Origin: Kiloniellaceae bacterium
Lineage (GTDB): Bacteria; Pseudomonadota; Alphaproteobacteria; Kiloniellales; J153
DNA: 43,729 bases
Direction of reading: 5' to 3'
Assembly (NCBI GenBank): GCA_021776135.1
Contig: JAJFGL010000042.1
Location: 1-43,729, forward strand
Within the stretch, counting starts at the first letter, position 1. Each line of letters begins with the position of its first letter. Below the pieces are notes generated by a model, which ran no database searches, was not told where the DNA came from, and worked only from the letters and a program-made list of their open reading frames with translations. The position numbers and the translations under genes were made by a program. Shown in pieces: positions 1 to 6,380 of this stretch.

Positions 1-151
1 CGAGCAGGCCCTTGTTGCGCAGGCTTTCGAGCGTCTTGTCGACCGCGGCGCCCCTGATTTTAAGCGACTTCGGGAGTGGCAGGGCCGCGCCGTCCTCGCG
101 CTGGGCGGCGGCGGACAGGATAACGAGCTGGGTATCGGTGAATTTGGGCAT
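1..151 (-). CDS. DUF3489 domain protein (cut by window edge)
   Basis: The window begins inside a leftward gene of which about 50 N-terminal residues are visible. They start MPKFTDTQLVILSAAAQR and continue with LPLPKSLKI, the signature start of small DUF3489 proteins found in alphaproteobacterial mobile regions. The family has no established function that I know of. The ATG at 151 is preceded, on the minus strand, by GGAGG with a 5-base gap, a good ribosome binding site. The C-terminus lies outside the window, so full length cannot be judged. It is the last visible gene of the minus-strand recombinase/methyltransferase module. The family call comes from memory of the N-terminal motif only. Confidence 0.7.
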   Translation of the reverse strand, partial: MPKFTDTQLVILSAAAQREDGAALPLPKSLKIRGAAVDKTLESLRNKGLL

Positions 152-273
152 GGGAGCCTCCGTGACGTTGTGGCGCCGCGGCAATCGCGGCTCTCCCACT
201 GCCGGAGGTCCCGCCGACGGCACCGGTCGGGGCAGGGGCCCCAAACCGGCGTTGGGGGCCCTCCATAAGTCCC

Positions 274-290
274 AGCAAGCAACGCTTGCT
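274..290. repeat. Perfect 7-bp stem hairpin, AGCAAGC-aac-GCTTGCT
   Basis: AGCAAGC (274-280) and GCTTGCT (284-290) are perfect inverted repeats around a 3-base loop. The element sits in the gap between the small hypothetical gene and the DUF3489 gene, about 125 bases before the latter's start on the minus strand. No T-tract follows on either side, so it is not a classical terminator. It may be an RNA structure in the leader of the DUF3489 gene; its function is unknown. Confidence 0.4.
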
Positions 291-307
291 TGGCCGGGCA
301 AGTCCAG
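290..307. repeat. Short direct repeat copy 1 (partner at 594-610)
   Basis: TTGGCCGGGCAAGTCCAG here recurs at 594-610 with one G missing from the GGG run. Each copy lies in the leader of a minus-strand gene: this one before the DUF3489 gene, the other before the 80-residue hypothetical protein. A shared regulatory or recombination sequence is possible. At 17-18 bases a chance match within 300 bp is unlikely, but nothing identifies the role. Confidence 0.45.
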
Positions 308-312
308 TTCTT

Positions 313-555
313 TCAGCGCGGGCGTTTTCGTCGGTTCGGACGTTGATTAACGCCCATTTTGGCAACGATCATGGCCGTCTCGGCGAAAACTGCCACATCC
401 CGCGCACTCGCCTGAAGCCTGCGCGCATGGACTGCAAGCTGTGATGGCGGAATCCGGGGCGACTGGCCGGCAACCGCCGCCTCTATGGCGTCCTCCAGCA
501 TCGCCGTGGCGGTCGCAAACAGCTGGTTTGTCAGCTCTCGATAATCGTCATCCAT
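313..555 (-). CDS. Small hypothetical protein (80 aa)
   Basis: An 80-residue protein starting MDDDYRELTNQLF, acidic and mostly helical at first, with a strongly basic end (NQRPNRRKRPR). The first 65 residues look like one or two amphipathic helices with many alanines; no signal peptide, membrane segment or named domain is recognised. AGGGA lies 6 bases before the ATG on the minus strand. It is in line with the DUF5681, methyltransferase and recombinase genes, all leftward, so it is probably a cargo gene of the same mobile module. Function unknown. The basic tail might bind nucleic acid, which is only a guess. Confidence 0.5.
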   Translation of the reverse strand: MDDDYRELTNQLFATATAMLEDAIEAAVAGQSPRIPPSQLAVHARRLQASARDVAVFAETAMIVAKMGVNQRPNRRKRPR

Positions 556-593
556 GGCCCGTCCCTCGTCGATATGGGCAAGGGACGCTTCCT

Positions 594-610
594 TTGGCCG
601 GCAAGTCCAG
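594..610. repeat. Short direct repeat copy 2 (partner at 290-307)
   Basis: TTGGCCGGCAAGTCCAG matches the copy at 290-307 except for one missing G. It lies about 40 bases upstream, on the minus strand, of the ATG of the 80-residue hypothetical gene. The surrounding gap (556-681) shows no other convincing gene. Confidence 0.45.
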
Positions 611-681
611 GAGTACGAGACCGGAGTCCAGGCATGATCGGCCCGTCGCGATCACAGAATTTCCCGGCCTGCCGTCAGGGC

Positions 682-1119
682 TTACTCCCGGGACTCTGCC
701 GCGTGCCGCGCGTCCGCCACTATATTCGCCTTTTCGGCCTCCGCCGCGAATTCTTCGGGGGTTAGCACCGCCGGAACAACGAGACAGCCGAGACGGTTGT
801 CGGCTTCTTGTGGCTGGTAGGTCTTGATCAACCTGTGAAGCTCATCGAACGCTCGGGGGTTCTTGTCCACCAGCGCCATGTTGCGAAGGCGGAGTAACAC
901 GAACTCGAGCGTAGATAGCCGCCGACGCTTGCCGCTTTCGGTCACGGAATGCATCTCATCGGCGACCGACTTGACGATCGTCTTCCGGTTCTTCGCGCCT
1001 TTCGGCCGGCCCTTCGGATTCCCGGATTTTTTGAATCGCAGACGCGTGGTCGGCCCGGGGTGGCTGACCTCTTCATGGGCTAGGGGATGTTCCGGCCCGT
1101 CGCTCTCTCGATTTGACAT
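682..1119 (-). CDS. DUF5681 domain protein (145 aa)
   Basis: The N-terminal third carries RLRFKKSGNPKGRPKGAKN, the hallmark of DUF5681, a short basic motif found in small proteins of alphaproteobacterial islands and prophage-like regions. The remainder is charged and helical (TLEFVLLRLRNMALVDKNPRAFDELHRLI), resembling other members that continue with a helical tail after the motif. No catalytic residues are recognised. The basic motif could contact DNA, but the family function is not established. A second DUF5681 gene lies 26 bases upstream (1146-1556), and both follow the ParB/methyltransferase gene, suggesting one transcription unit. Start chosen at the first ATG giving MSNRESDGPEH. Confidence 0.75.
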   Translation of the reverse strand: MSNRESDGPEHPLAHEEVSHPGPTTRLRFKKSGNPKGRPKGAKNRKTIVKSVADEMHSVTESGKRRRLSTLEFVLLRLRNMALVDKNPRAFDELHRLIKTYQPQEADNRLGCLVVPAVLTPEEFAAEAEKANIVADARHAAESRE

Positions 1120-1145
1120 CGTGGTTTAGTCCTTCTTGTCGCGGT

Positions 1146-1556
1146 CTACGCCTCGTCAACCGGCACTTCTTCCGTGACGCTGTTCAACCATTCCTGAAAA
1201 TTGACGCCCTTGGGCGCAACGACGACACCGCCGCCCCTTATGGCCGGGGGCGGAGCGATGACTCCGTATTCCTCGCAGATCTTCACGAACTTGATGATCG
1301 AGGGGAGATGCCCTGCTAGGGCCCTTTGGGCCCGCTGTCGTAGGCCGGCTTCGAAGGGCGACATTTCGCACGCCTTTCCGTGGGCCGTGACCTTGACGGG
1401 CTCGTCGAGCAGGGCGGAGATGTTCGTCGAGCCAGACGTTCCGGATTTTGGCCGCCCCTTTGGATTCCCCGATTGCCCCTTCTTGAACCGCGTGTGTGTC
1501 GGCGGCTTGCCGTGCCCGACCTCATAATCGCCGGTAGGTTGTTTCTTGTCGGCCAT
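1146..1556 (-). CDS. DUF5681 domain protein (136 aa), coupled to the methyltransferase
   Basis: Starts MADKKQPTGDYEVGHGKPP and then carries TRFKKGQSGNPKGRPKSG, a canonical DUF5681 motif at about residues 22-40. The C-terminal part contains CEMSPFEAGLRQRAQRALAGH and a segment predicted helical. A longer in-frame reading to 1718 exists but overlaps the methyltransferase and is arginine-rich nonsense, so the ATG at 1556 is preferred. That ATG shares its A with the TGA stop of the upstream methyltransferase gene (TGATG), which implies translational coupling. The pairing hints that the small protein works with the methyltransferase, which is inference. Paralogue of the 682-1119 product. Confidence 0.75.
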   Translation of the reverse strand: MADKKQPTGDYEVGHGKPPTHTRFKKGQSGNPKGRPKSGTSGSTNISALLDEPVKVTAHGKACEMSPFEAGLRQRAQRALAGHLPSIIKFVKICEEYGVIAPPPAIRGGGVVVAPKGVNFQEWLNSVTEEVPVDEA

Positions 1557-2917
1557 CACGCAACCTCCGCACCTGCGTCGCCGTCCGGGTCGGGCGCGCG
1601 GTTGACCGCCGCTTCCGCGGCGCGCTCGCGTTCGATCTCGGCAAAGGGCTTGCCCGTCGCCACGTGGATCGCCTCGATCTTGGCGGCGGCCGCCACGCGC
1701 TTGACGATCACGTCGCAATAGCGCGAATCCAGCTCGATACCGTAGCCGCGCCGGCCGGTCTTCTCGGCGGCGATGAGCGTGGTGCCGCTACCGGCGAAGG
1801 CGTCGAGCACGATGCCGCCGCGCTTCGAACAATCGAGAATGGCGTCGGCGACCAACTTGACCGGCTTCACGGTGGGGTGCAGGGCAAGCTCGGCATCGCG
1901 GGTCCGCCCGAAGGCGTTGATGCCCGGGTAGGACCAGAGGTTGGTCCGGTAGCGGCCGTGCTTGCCGAGCTCGACGTTGTTGATGTGCGGCCCGGTGCCA
2001 GCCTTGAAGACGAACACCAGCTCGTGCTGGGACCGGTAGAGCGAGCCCATGCCGCCGTTGGTCTTGCCCCAGACGCAGAGATTCTTGAGTTCGCTATAGG
2101 CGTTACCGCCGGCGGCGATGACCTCGCCGATATGCCTCCAGTCCATGCAGATAAATTGGATGGCCCCGCTGGCGCTGTGGTCGGCCAGATTTCGGAAAAC
2201 GGTCGCGAGGAAAGCGGTAAACTCGGCCTCGCTCATCTCGCCCGAGGCCATGGCGAATTCGCGATGCTTCACCTTGCCAAGGCCGGAAACGTGACCGTCT
2301 ATGGAAACATTGTAGGGGGGATCCGTAAACACCATCTGCGCGTCAGCGCCGTTGAGCAGCCGGGCGTAGGTGCCCGGATTCGTGGAATCGCCGCAGATAA
2401 GGCGGTGCTTACCGAGACACCAGATATCGCCCGACCGGGTGACCGGTGGACCGTCGCTAAGCTCAGGCGACTCGTCGGCGGGGTCATCTTCCTCGACCTC
2501 GTCAAGCTCGCCGATCAGGATATCGATCTCGGGCATTTCAAAGCCGGTTAGAGTCACCTCGAAATCAAGATCAAGGTCGAGAAGTCCTTGAAGCTTGATG
2601 GCGAGAAGCTCGCGATCCCAGCCCGCGTTTTCGGCAAGCCGGTTATCGGCGATGACATAGGCACGGATCTCGGCGTCGGTCAGATCCTCGATGCGAATGG
2701 TCGGGACCTTTTCCATGCCGAGCAGCTTCGCGGCCTCGACGCGGCCGTGGCCGGCAACGATTCGGCTGACCTCGTCGATCAGGACCGGGTTGGTGAACCC
2801 GAATCGCTGGATGCTGTCGGCGATCTGGCGGATCTGCTTCTTAGAATGCGTCCGCGGGTTGCTCGCCCGCGGCTGCAACGCAGCGGGGCTTTGGTAGGCG
2901 ATCTTGAGTCTGTCCAT
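1556..2917 (-). CDS. ParB N-domain / beta-class DNA methyltransferase (453 aa)
   Basis: Residues about 8-100 form a ParB/Srx-like domain (NPRTHSKKQ, GHGRVEAAKLLG at 56-67, VIADNRLAENAGW). An acidic linker (DELDEVEEDDPADE region) leads into an N4-cytosine or N6-adenine DNA methyltransferase. DPPYN (199-203, motif IV, catalytic) precedes FAGSGTT (374-380, motif I, SAM binding), the order of beta-class enzymes. HPTVKPV (347-353) is the usual conserved segment just before motif I. ParB-methylase fusions of this kind are common orphan methyltransferases of islands and phages, and no restriction gene is visible nearby. The start at 2917 has AGGAG 10 bases upstream; the longer reading to 3298 runs through non-coding-looking sequence and was rejected. 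Recognition site unknown. Confidence 0.9.
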   Translation of the reverse strand: MDRLKIAYQSPAALQPRASNPRTHSKKQIRQIADSIQRFGFTNPVLIDEVSRIVAGHGRVEAAKLLGMEKVPTIRIEDLTDAEIRAYVIADNRLAENAGWDRELLAIKLQGLLDLDLDFEVTLTGFEMPEIDILIGELDEVEEDDPADESPELSDGPPVTRSGDIWCLGKHRLICGDSTNPGTYARLLNGADAQMVFTDPPYNVSIDGHVSGLGKVKHREFAMASGEMSEAEFTAFLATVFRNLADHSASGAIQFICMDWRHIGEVIAAGGNAYSELKNLCVWGKTNGGMGSLYRSQHELVFVFKAGTGPHINNVELGKHGRYRTNLWSYPGINAFGRTRDAELALHPTVKPVKLVADAILDCSKRGGIVLDAFAGSGTTLIAAEKTGRRGYGIELDSRYCDVIVKRVAAAAKIEAIHVATGKPFAEIERERAAEAAVNRAPDPDGDAGAEVA

Positions 2918-3373
2918 GGCGCCAGGGCTCCTGTTCTGGAGGGAGCCGTGCAAACAAAAAAGCGCGGCTCCGGGAATTTCCGAAGACCACGCTCTCGCCA
3001 TGGATCGCTGTGGGCCCTTCAGCTCGGTGCGGAGCCCCATGGCCCGCGACTCGAACAACGATGAAGTCTCCTCAACGGACCATGCCGCGATTCGACCGCT
3101 CATCATTGGGCAGGGGGAATATAGTGAAATTGGCTCGAATGAGCAAGCAAAAATTCTATATAACCTCATGAGAACAAAAGATAATATGGTTAATATGCGG
3201 CACAAGGAGCGAAGGTCGGCCGCTCCCTTCGGCCAGCCGCCTGATGGCTGTCTATTTGTGCCTTCGCGGGCGACAACGCCGGCGCGATCACATGACATTA
3301 CGGCCGGCTCCGCGACCCGCTCAGGACTAGCAAATGCGGCGGCCGAGTTCGGAAAGTTCCGCGGGCACGACGC
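2918..3373. other. Non-coding gap with AT-rich promoter-like core
   Basis: No convincing gene lies between the recombinase 3' end and the methyltransferase start. The stretch 3120-3195 is strikingly AT-rich for this genome (ATTCTATATAACC, AAAAGATAATATGG, GTTAATATG). Read on the minus strand it offers TATATT with TTGCTC 17 bases upstream, a weak sigma70-like promoter that would drive the methyltransferase and DUF5681 genes. An attachment site might also be expected near a recombinase gene, but I could not recognise a tRNA end or flanking direct repeat here. Confidence 0.35.
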
Positions 3374-4621
3374 TTAGTGCGCGTCCAAGGTGACTTGGCC
3401 TGGAACACTATCCTCGCGAATCGGGCACAAATTTTGCCGCGGGCGCGGGCCCTCTGTCACGCCGAGATCGGCGAAATAGGCGTCGATGGCGCGAACCGCC
3501 GCGCCTAAGTGGTCCGGGCCATATTTTGCATAGCGTTCGGTTGTCCGGTAGCCGGTTGAATGGCCAAGGAAACCCGCGACCTCCCAAACTGGCACGCCGC
3601 GCTTGCGCATCTCGCAGGCGACCGTGTGGCGGATCGCGTAGGGCGTCAGCTCCAGCAGGGCATCGCCGCGCGCCTTCGCCTGGGCGATGACCGACCAAGC
3701 GTCGCTTCTTGCCTTCGCGCGGCGCAGGTCCCGGACGGCTCGGGCTGCTTCGTCGCGAATCTCGGTCCGGGCGCGTGCCTTGAGGCGGTCGAACGTCGAC
3801 TTGATGGTCTTGAGGGCTTTGCCGTTGTAGCGGACGACGGGGCCTTCCGGCAGATCTTGCAGGTAATATAAAAGCGCCCGGCACATGGGGATGATCGGCC
3901 GGCGCTTCTTGGTCTGGGCGCGGCCGGGCGGGTTTAGCCGGATGAGACGCGCCTCGCAGTCCACTTGGCTGCTTGTGAGCTGTAGGATCGCCTCAGGCCG
4001 CGCCGCCGTTCCGAAGGCGAGCAGGAGATATGCCCGCTCGTGATCGTGCCTGGAGGCCGCGAAGAGCCGCCGTGCTTCGTCCGGCGTCAAGATTCGTTCG
4101 CGCGGCTCGGGCTCCGGGGCCAGGCTCAGATCCACGTAGGGAACCGTGGTGAACTCACCCAGCCGATGCGCGCGGTTGAGGGCCGCCCGGCCGATTGCCA
4201 AGGTGCGCCGGATGGAGCCATTCGAAAGCCCCTCGTGGCGCATATCTTCAACGAACGCGCGCAGGCGGATGGGTGTGATCTCCGCGACCACCGCGGCGGG
4301 GAAGAAGTCGCTCCATCGGCGTAGCGCGTAGCGCGCTTGTTTGCCGCTCCGCCGCGCGCAGGCGTGTTGCAGGTAATAGCGGATCAGCACGGCTTCCAGG
4401 GGCACGCTGTCGGGGCGGCATTCGGGCAAGGTTCCATGGCCGACGGCCCAGACCGCGAGTTTCAGCTTCGCTTGTTGAATATCCGCTGTGCCAAGCGATG
4501 CGCGCCGTGTTTGTCGAGAAGATCGGTCGAACCAGGTTCGGCACCAGGCAGGGCTGTTTTGCCGCTTGCTGAGCCAGCATCCGCCGATCTCTCCAAGCCG
4601 TTCTCCCTGTCGCCTCGGCAT
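3374..4621 (-). CDS. Tyrosine-type site-specific recombinase (415 aa)
   Basis: An integrase with a SAM-like core-binding region (about residues 70-160) and a C-terminal catalytic domain. Visible catalytic positions are Arg208 (TAARPEAI), Arg331 in YAIRHT, His354 (LGHS) and nucleophile Tyr364 (TTERYAKY). The first position of the H-x-x-R box is Tyr328 rather than His, a tolerated substitution in some families. A charged helical insert of about 35 residues (about 285-322) precedes that box. The ATG at 4621 is chosen because MPRRQGERLGEIGG is a recurrent start in this integrase group; the reading extends upstream in frame but overlaps the excisionase gene. It probably drives integration and excision of the minus-strand module. 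Confidence 0.9.
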   Translation of the reverse strand: MPRRQGERLGEIGGCWLSKRQNSPAWCRTWFDRSSRQTRRASLGTADIQQAKLKLAVWAVGHGTLPECRPDSVPLEAVLIRYYLQHACARRSGKQARYALRRWSDFFPAAVVAEITPIRLRAFVEDMRHEGLSNGSIRRTLAIGRAALNRAHRLGEFTTVPYVDLSLAPEPEPRERILTPDEARRLFAASRHDHERAYLLLAFGTAARPEAILQLTSSQVDCEARLIRLNPPGRAQTKKRRPIIPMCRALLYYLQDLPEGPVVRYNGKALKTIKSTFDRLKARARTEIRDEAARAVRDLRRAKARSDAWSVIAQAKARGDALLELTPYAIRHTVACEMRKRGVPVWEVAGFLGHSTGYRTTERYAKYGPDHLGAAVRAIDAYFADLGVTEGPRPRQNLCPIREDSVPGQVTLDAH

Positions 4622-4809
4622 GGTCGAGTCTCCCGTTCGAGATAGGCCGCCAAGTGCCGTTCGGTGTAGCGGATCCGGCCGCCGACGTGCGTATGCGCGA
4701 TTCTGCCCGCCCGGCGCAGACGCCGGATGGTATCGACCGAGACGCCAAAGACCTCCGCCGCCTCGCGCTCGGTCAGAAGCTTGGGAATTTGGGGCGGGGG
4801 GGTGGTCAT
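4462..4809 (-). CDS. Excisionase-type helix-turn-helix protein (115 aa)
   Basis: Residues about 10-60 (KLLTEREAAEVFGVSVDTI, RRLRRAGRIAHTHVGGRI, RYTERHLAAYLE) form a MerR-like winged HTH of the excisionase/HTH_17 class, normally a directionality factor for the neighbouring recombinase. GGAAG lies 9 bases before the ATG at 4809. The last 50 or so residues are low in recognisable structure and are encoded over the recombinase start, so the genes overlap by 160 bases in different frames. The functional part may therefore be only the first 65 residues. The longer reading to 4893 has no supported start. Confidence 0.75.
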   Translation of the reverse strand: MTTPPPQIPKLLTEREAAEVFGVSVDTIRRLRRAGRIAHTHVGGRIRYTERHLAAYLERETRPCRGDRENGLERSADAGSASGKTALPGAEPGSTDLLDKHGAHRLAQRIFNKRS

Positions 4810-4990
4810 GGCGTGTCGCTTCCAGGTGCAAGGGTCCGGGCACCTCTGGAGTACGCGACCTTGGGCGCGAGGTTGTCCAGGCCCTCGAAGCATCGCCGGG
4901 TGTGGTGGTAGGGGACTGAGGCGGTGGGGTTATGGCGCAGGATGCCTAGAATGGTCCATTTTGCCCTGCTGGAACTTGGCTTACTCGTGC

Positions 4991-5039
4991 GTTCGCGCCA
5001 TGAACATACTTGACGTTCACGGCGCGAACAAGGTATAGA
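4991..5039 (+). promoter_or_regulatory. Probable promoter and paired dyad operator of the polysaccharide regulator
   Basis: GTTCGCGCCATGAAC (4991-5005) and GTTCACGGCGCGAAC (5015-5029) form a 15-bp inverted repeat with 14 of 15 positions matching, 9 bases apart. Each half is itself a dyad, GTTC-N7-GAAC, and the centres are 24 bp apart, so two dimers could bind one DNA face. TTGACG (5010-5015) and TATAGA (5034-5039), separated by 18 bp, make a plausible sigma70 promoter under the dyad. A repressor or activator bound here would control the polysaccharide locus, most simply the adjacent regulator itself. Caution: GAAGGA (5038-5043) followed by a 12-codon ORF (5052-5090) would be a good ribosome site but would lie upstream of the start point predicted by this promoter. 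Confidence 0.55.
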
Positions 5040-5094
5040 AGGATCGAATTCATGGCTGGGGGACGCCCGGTCAATCCTATGGTGTATTGAGCCC

Positions 5095-5769
5095 ATGGCG
5101 AGCCAACCTAGCCGCGAGGATCCGGCAATTCTCTTGGGAGTTCTGTCCGCTGTCGAGCAAGACAGCGACGTGACCCAACGCTCGATTTCCAGTGAGCTGG
5201 GCATCGCACTGGGGTTGGCGAACGCCTATGTCGGGCGCTGCGTTCGCAAGGGGCTGATTAAGGTCAGCCAAGCGCCGCTGAACCGCTATGCCTATTACCT
5301 AACCCCCCATGGTTTCGCCGAGAAAAGCCGTCTAACGGCGGAATATCTCGCCACTTCATTGAATTTTTTCCGCGATGCGCGCCATGAGTGCACATTTCTG
5401 CTTTCGGAGTGTGCGAAGGCCGGCCATCGGCGGCTGGCGCTGGCCGGCGTTGGGGAGCTGGCCGAGATTGCGACCTTAAGCGCTTCGGAGACTGCGGTTG
5501 AGGTCGTTTGCGTCCTTGGGCCGGGTCCTTCTGACCGGCAATGCGCGGACCGGCCGGTATTCGCCGATCTGGCGCGGGCCATGGACTGGGTTAGGCCGGC
5601 CGGGGGGATCGATGCGATCATTATCACCGACGTGCAGGCGCCCCAGGCAACCTATGAATCGATCATGGCCGAGGCGGAGAATCTGGGGCTGAGCCCGGGT
5701 CGAATCCTGGCTCCCTCATTCCTCCGGATCACTCGGAACCGGGCGCCTTCCATGGGTACCCGGCCATGA
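5095..5769 (+). CDS. MarR/EPS-type winged-helix regulator with Rossmann-like C-terminal domain (224 aa)
   Basis: Residues about 8-95 read as a winged helix: DPAILLGVLSAVEQDSDVTQ, then SISSELGIALGLANAYVGRC (recognition helix) and a wing ending YYLTPHGFAEK. This resembles the MarR-type regulators at the head of exopolysaccharide loci, which are usually only about 110 residues. Here a second domain follows (about 110-215): RRLALAGVGELAEIATLSA, VEVVCVLGP, GGIDAIIITDVQAPQA. This has the beta-alpha-beta look of a Rossmann nucleotide-binding fold, possibly a sensor of a nucleotide sugar or cofactor (inference). The ATG at 5095 has only a weak ribosome site. Its stop overlaps the next start (ATGA), tying it to the RfaH-like gene. 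Confidence 0.7.
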   Translation: MASQPSREDPAILLGVLSAVEQDSDVTQRSISSELGIALGLANAYVGRCVRKGLIKVSQAPLNRYAYYLTPHGFAEKSRLTAEYLATSLNFFRDARHECTFLLSECAKAGHRRLALAGVGELAEIATLSASETAVEVVCVLGPGPSDRQCADRPVFADLARAMDWVRPAGGIDAIIITDVQAPQATYESIMAEAENLGLSPGRILAPSFLRITRNRAPSMGTRP

Positions 5770-6263
5770 CCTCTTGGTATGTGGTCCACACCCACGCCCT
5801 GTCGGAAAACCGCGCCGAGGCACATCTGTGCCGGCAGGGCTATGACGTGTATCTGCCGCAATGCCGGAAATGGCGGCGTCACGCGCGGCGCCGGGAGTTG
5901 GTGCAACGTCCGCTGTTCCCCCGGTATCTGTTCGTTTTGCTCGATGTTATGAAGGCATCGTGGCGTCCGATCCTATCGACTGTCGGGGTGAGTACGCTCC
6001 TGATGCGCGAAAGCGGTCCGATCCCGGTGCCGCCCGGTGTCGTCGAGCAAATTCAAAAGAGCGAAGCGGGCGGGCTTTTCGACCGCGCCCTGGAACGCCG
6101 TTTCAGTCCCGGCGATCAGGTTCGGATCGTCGAAGGGCCCTTCGCGGACCTGATTGGCCGGTTCCAGGGATTGGCCGATCGGGAACGTGTATTCGTTTTG
6201 CTGAACCTGATGGAACGGCAGGTGAAGGTCAGCCTGCCGGCCGAGGCTCTTGCCACCGCCTGA
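5766..6263 (+). CDS. RfaH/NusG-like transcription elongation factor (165 aa)
   Basis: The N-terminal NGN domain begins MTSWYVVHTHALSENRAEAH and includes YDVYLPQCRKW and PLFPRYLFV, typical of specialised NusG paralogues such as RfaH. A linker follows and then a C-terminal KOW domain (about 115-160: FSPGDQVRIVEGPFADLIG). Such factors join RNA polymerase at a DNA signal in an operon leader and suppress pausing and termination across long surface-polysaccharide operons. The gene is coupled to the regulator (ATGA at 5766). The next 117 bases hold two hairpins and an ops-like sequence, and a chain of about 25 co-directional genes follows. Whether the KOW domain is all-beta or fold-switching cannot be told from sequence alone. 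Confidence 0.9.
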   Translation: MTSWYVVHTHALSENRAEAHLCRQGYDVYLPQCRKWRRHARRRELVQRPLFPRYLFVLLDVMKASWRPILSTVGVSTLLMRESGPIPVPPGVVEQIQKSEAGGLFDRALERRFSPGDQVRIVEGPFADLIGRFQGLADRERVFVLLNLMERQVKVSLPAEALATA

Positions 6264-6278
6264 ATAGCGGGGGTATTT

Positions 6279-6357
6279 GGATAAGCCGCCGGCTGTATCC
6301 GGTGGATGTTGGATGCGCGGTCTGGGGGTTATTTCACCCGGACTGCGGTAGCAATTG
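6279..6357 (+). promoter_or_regulatory. Operon leader: two hairpins and an ops-like element
   Basis: Hairpin 1: GGATA (6279-6283) pairs with TATCC (6296-6300), and inside it AGCC (6284-6287) with GGCT (6291-6294). Hairpin 2: GGGT (6326-6329) pairs with ACCC (6336-6339). Then TGCGGTAGCAAT (6344-6355) matches the E. coli ops core GGCGGTAGnnT at every position of GCGGTAG, and has the C after it that lets GC..GC pair around a GGTA loop. The final conserved T is an A here. The site is 30 bases upstream of the first sugar gene and follows the RfaH-like gene. The 8-mer GCGGTAGC also occurs at 14572 and 35024 inside genes, so position rather than sequence alone carries the argument. Confidence 0.45.
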
Positions 6358-6380
6358 CACAAGGTAATATTTGAGGCCTC

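Noticed and set aside
1664-2551. Plus-strand 295-residue frame over the methyltransferase
   Set aside because: Antisense shadow of a GC-rich gene with clear motifs on the other strand.
3000-3110. tRNA-like GTTCGAGTC on the minus strand as a possible attachment site
   Set aside because: No acceptor, D or anticodon stems could be fitted around it.
2918-3298. N-terminal extension of the ParB-methyltransferase to 3298
   Set aside because: The added 127 residues lack domain character and cross AT-rich promoter-like DNA; the ATG at 2917 has a good ribosome site and starts the ParB domain.
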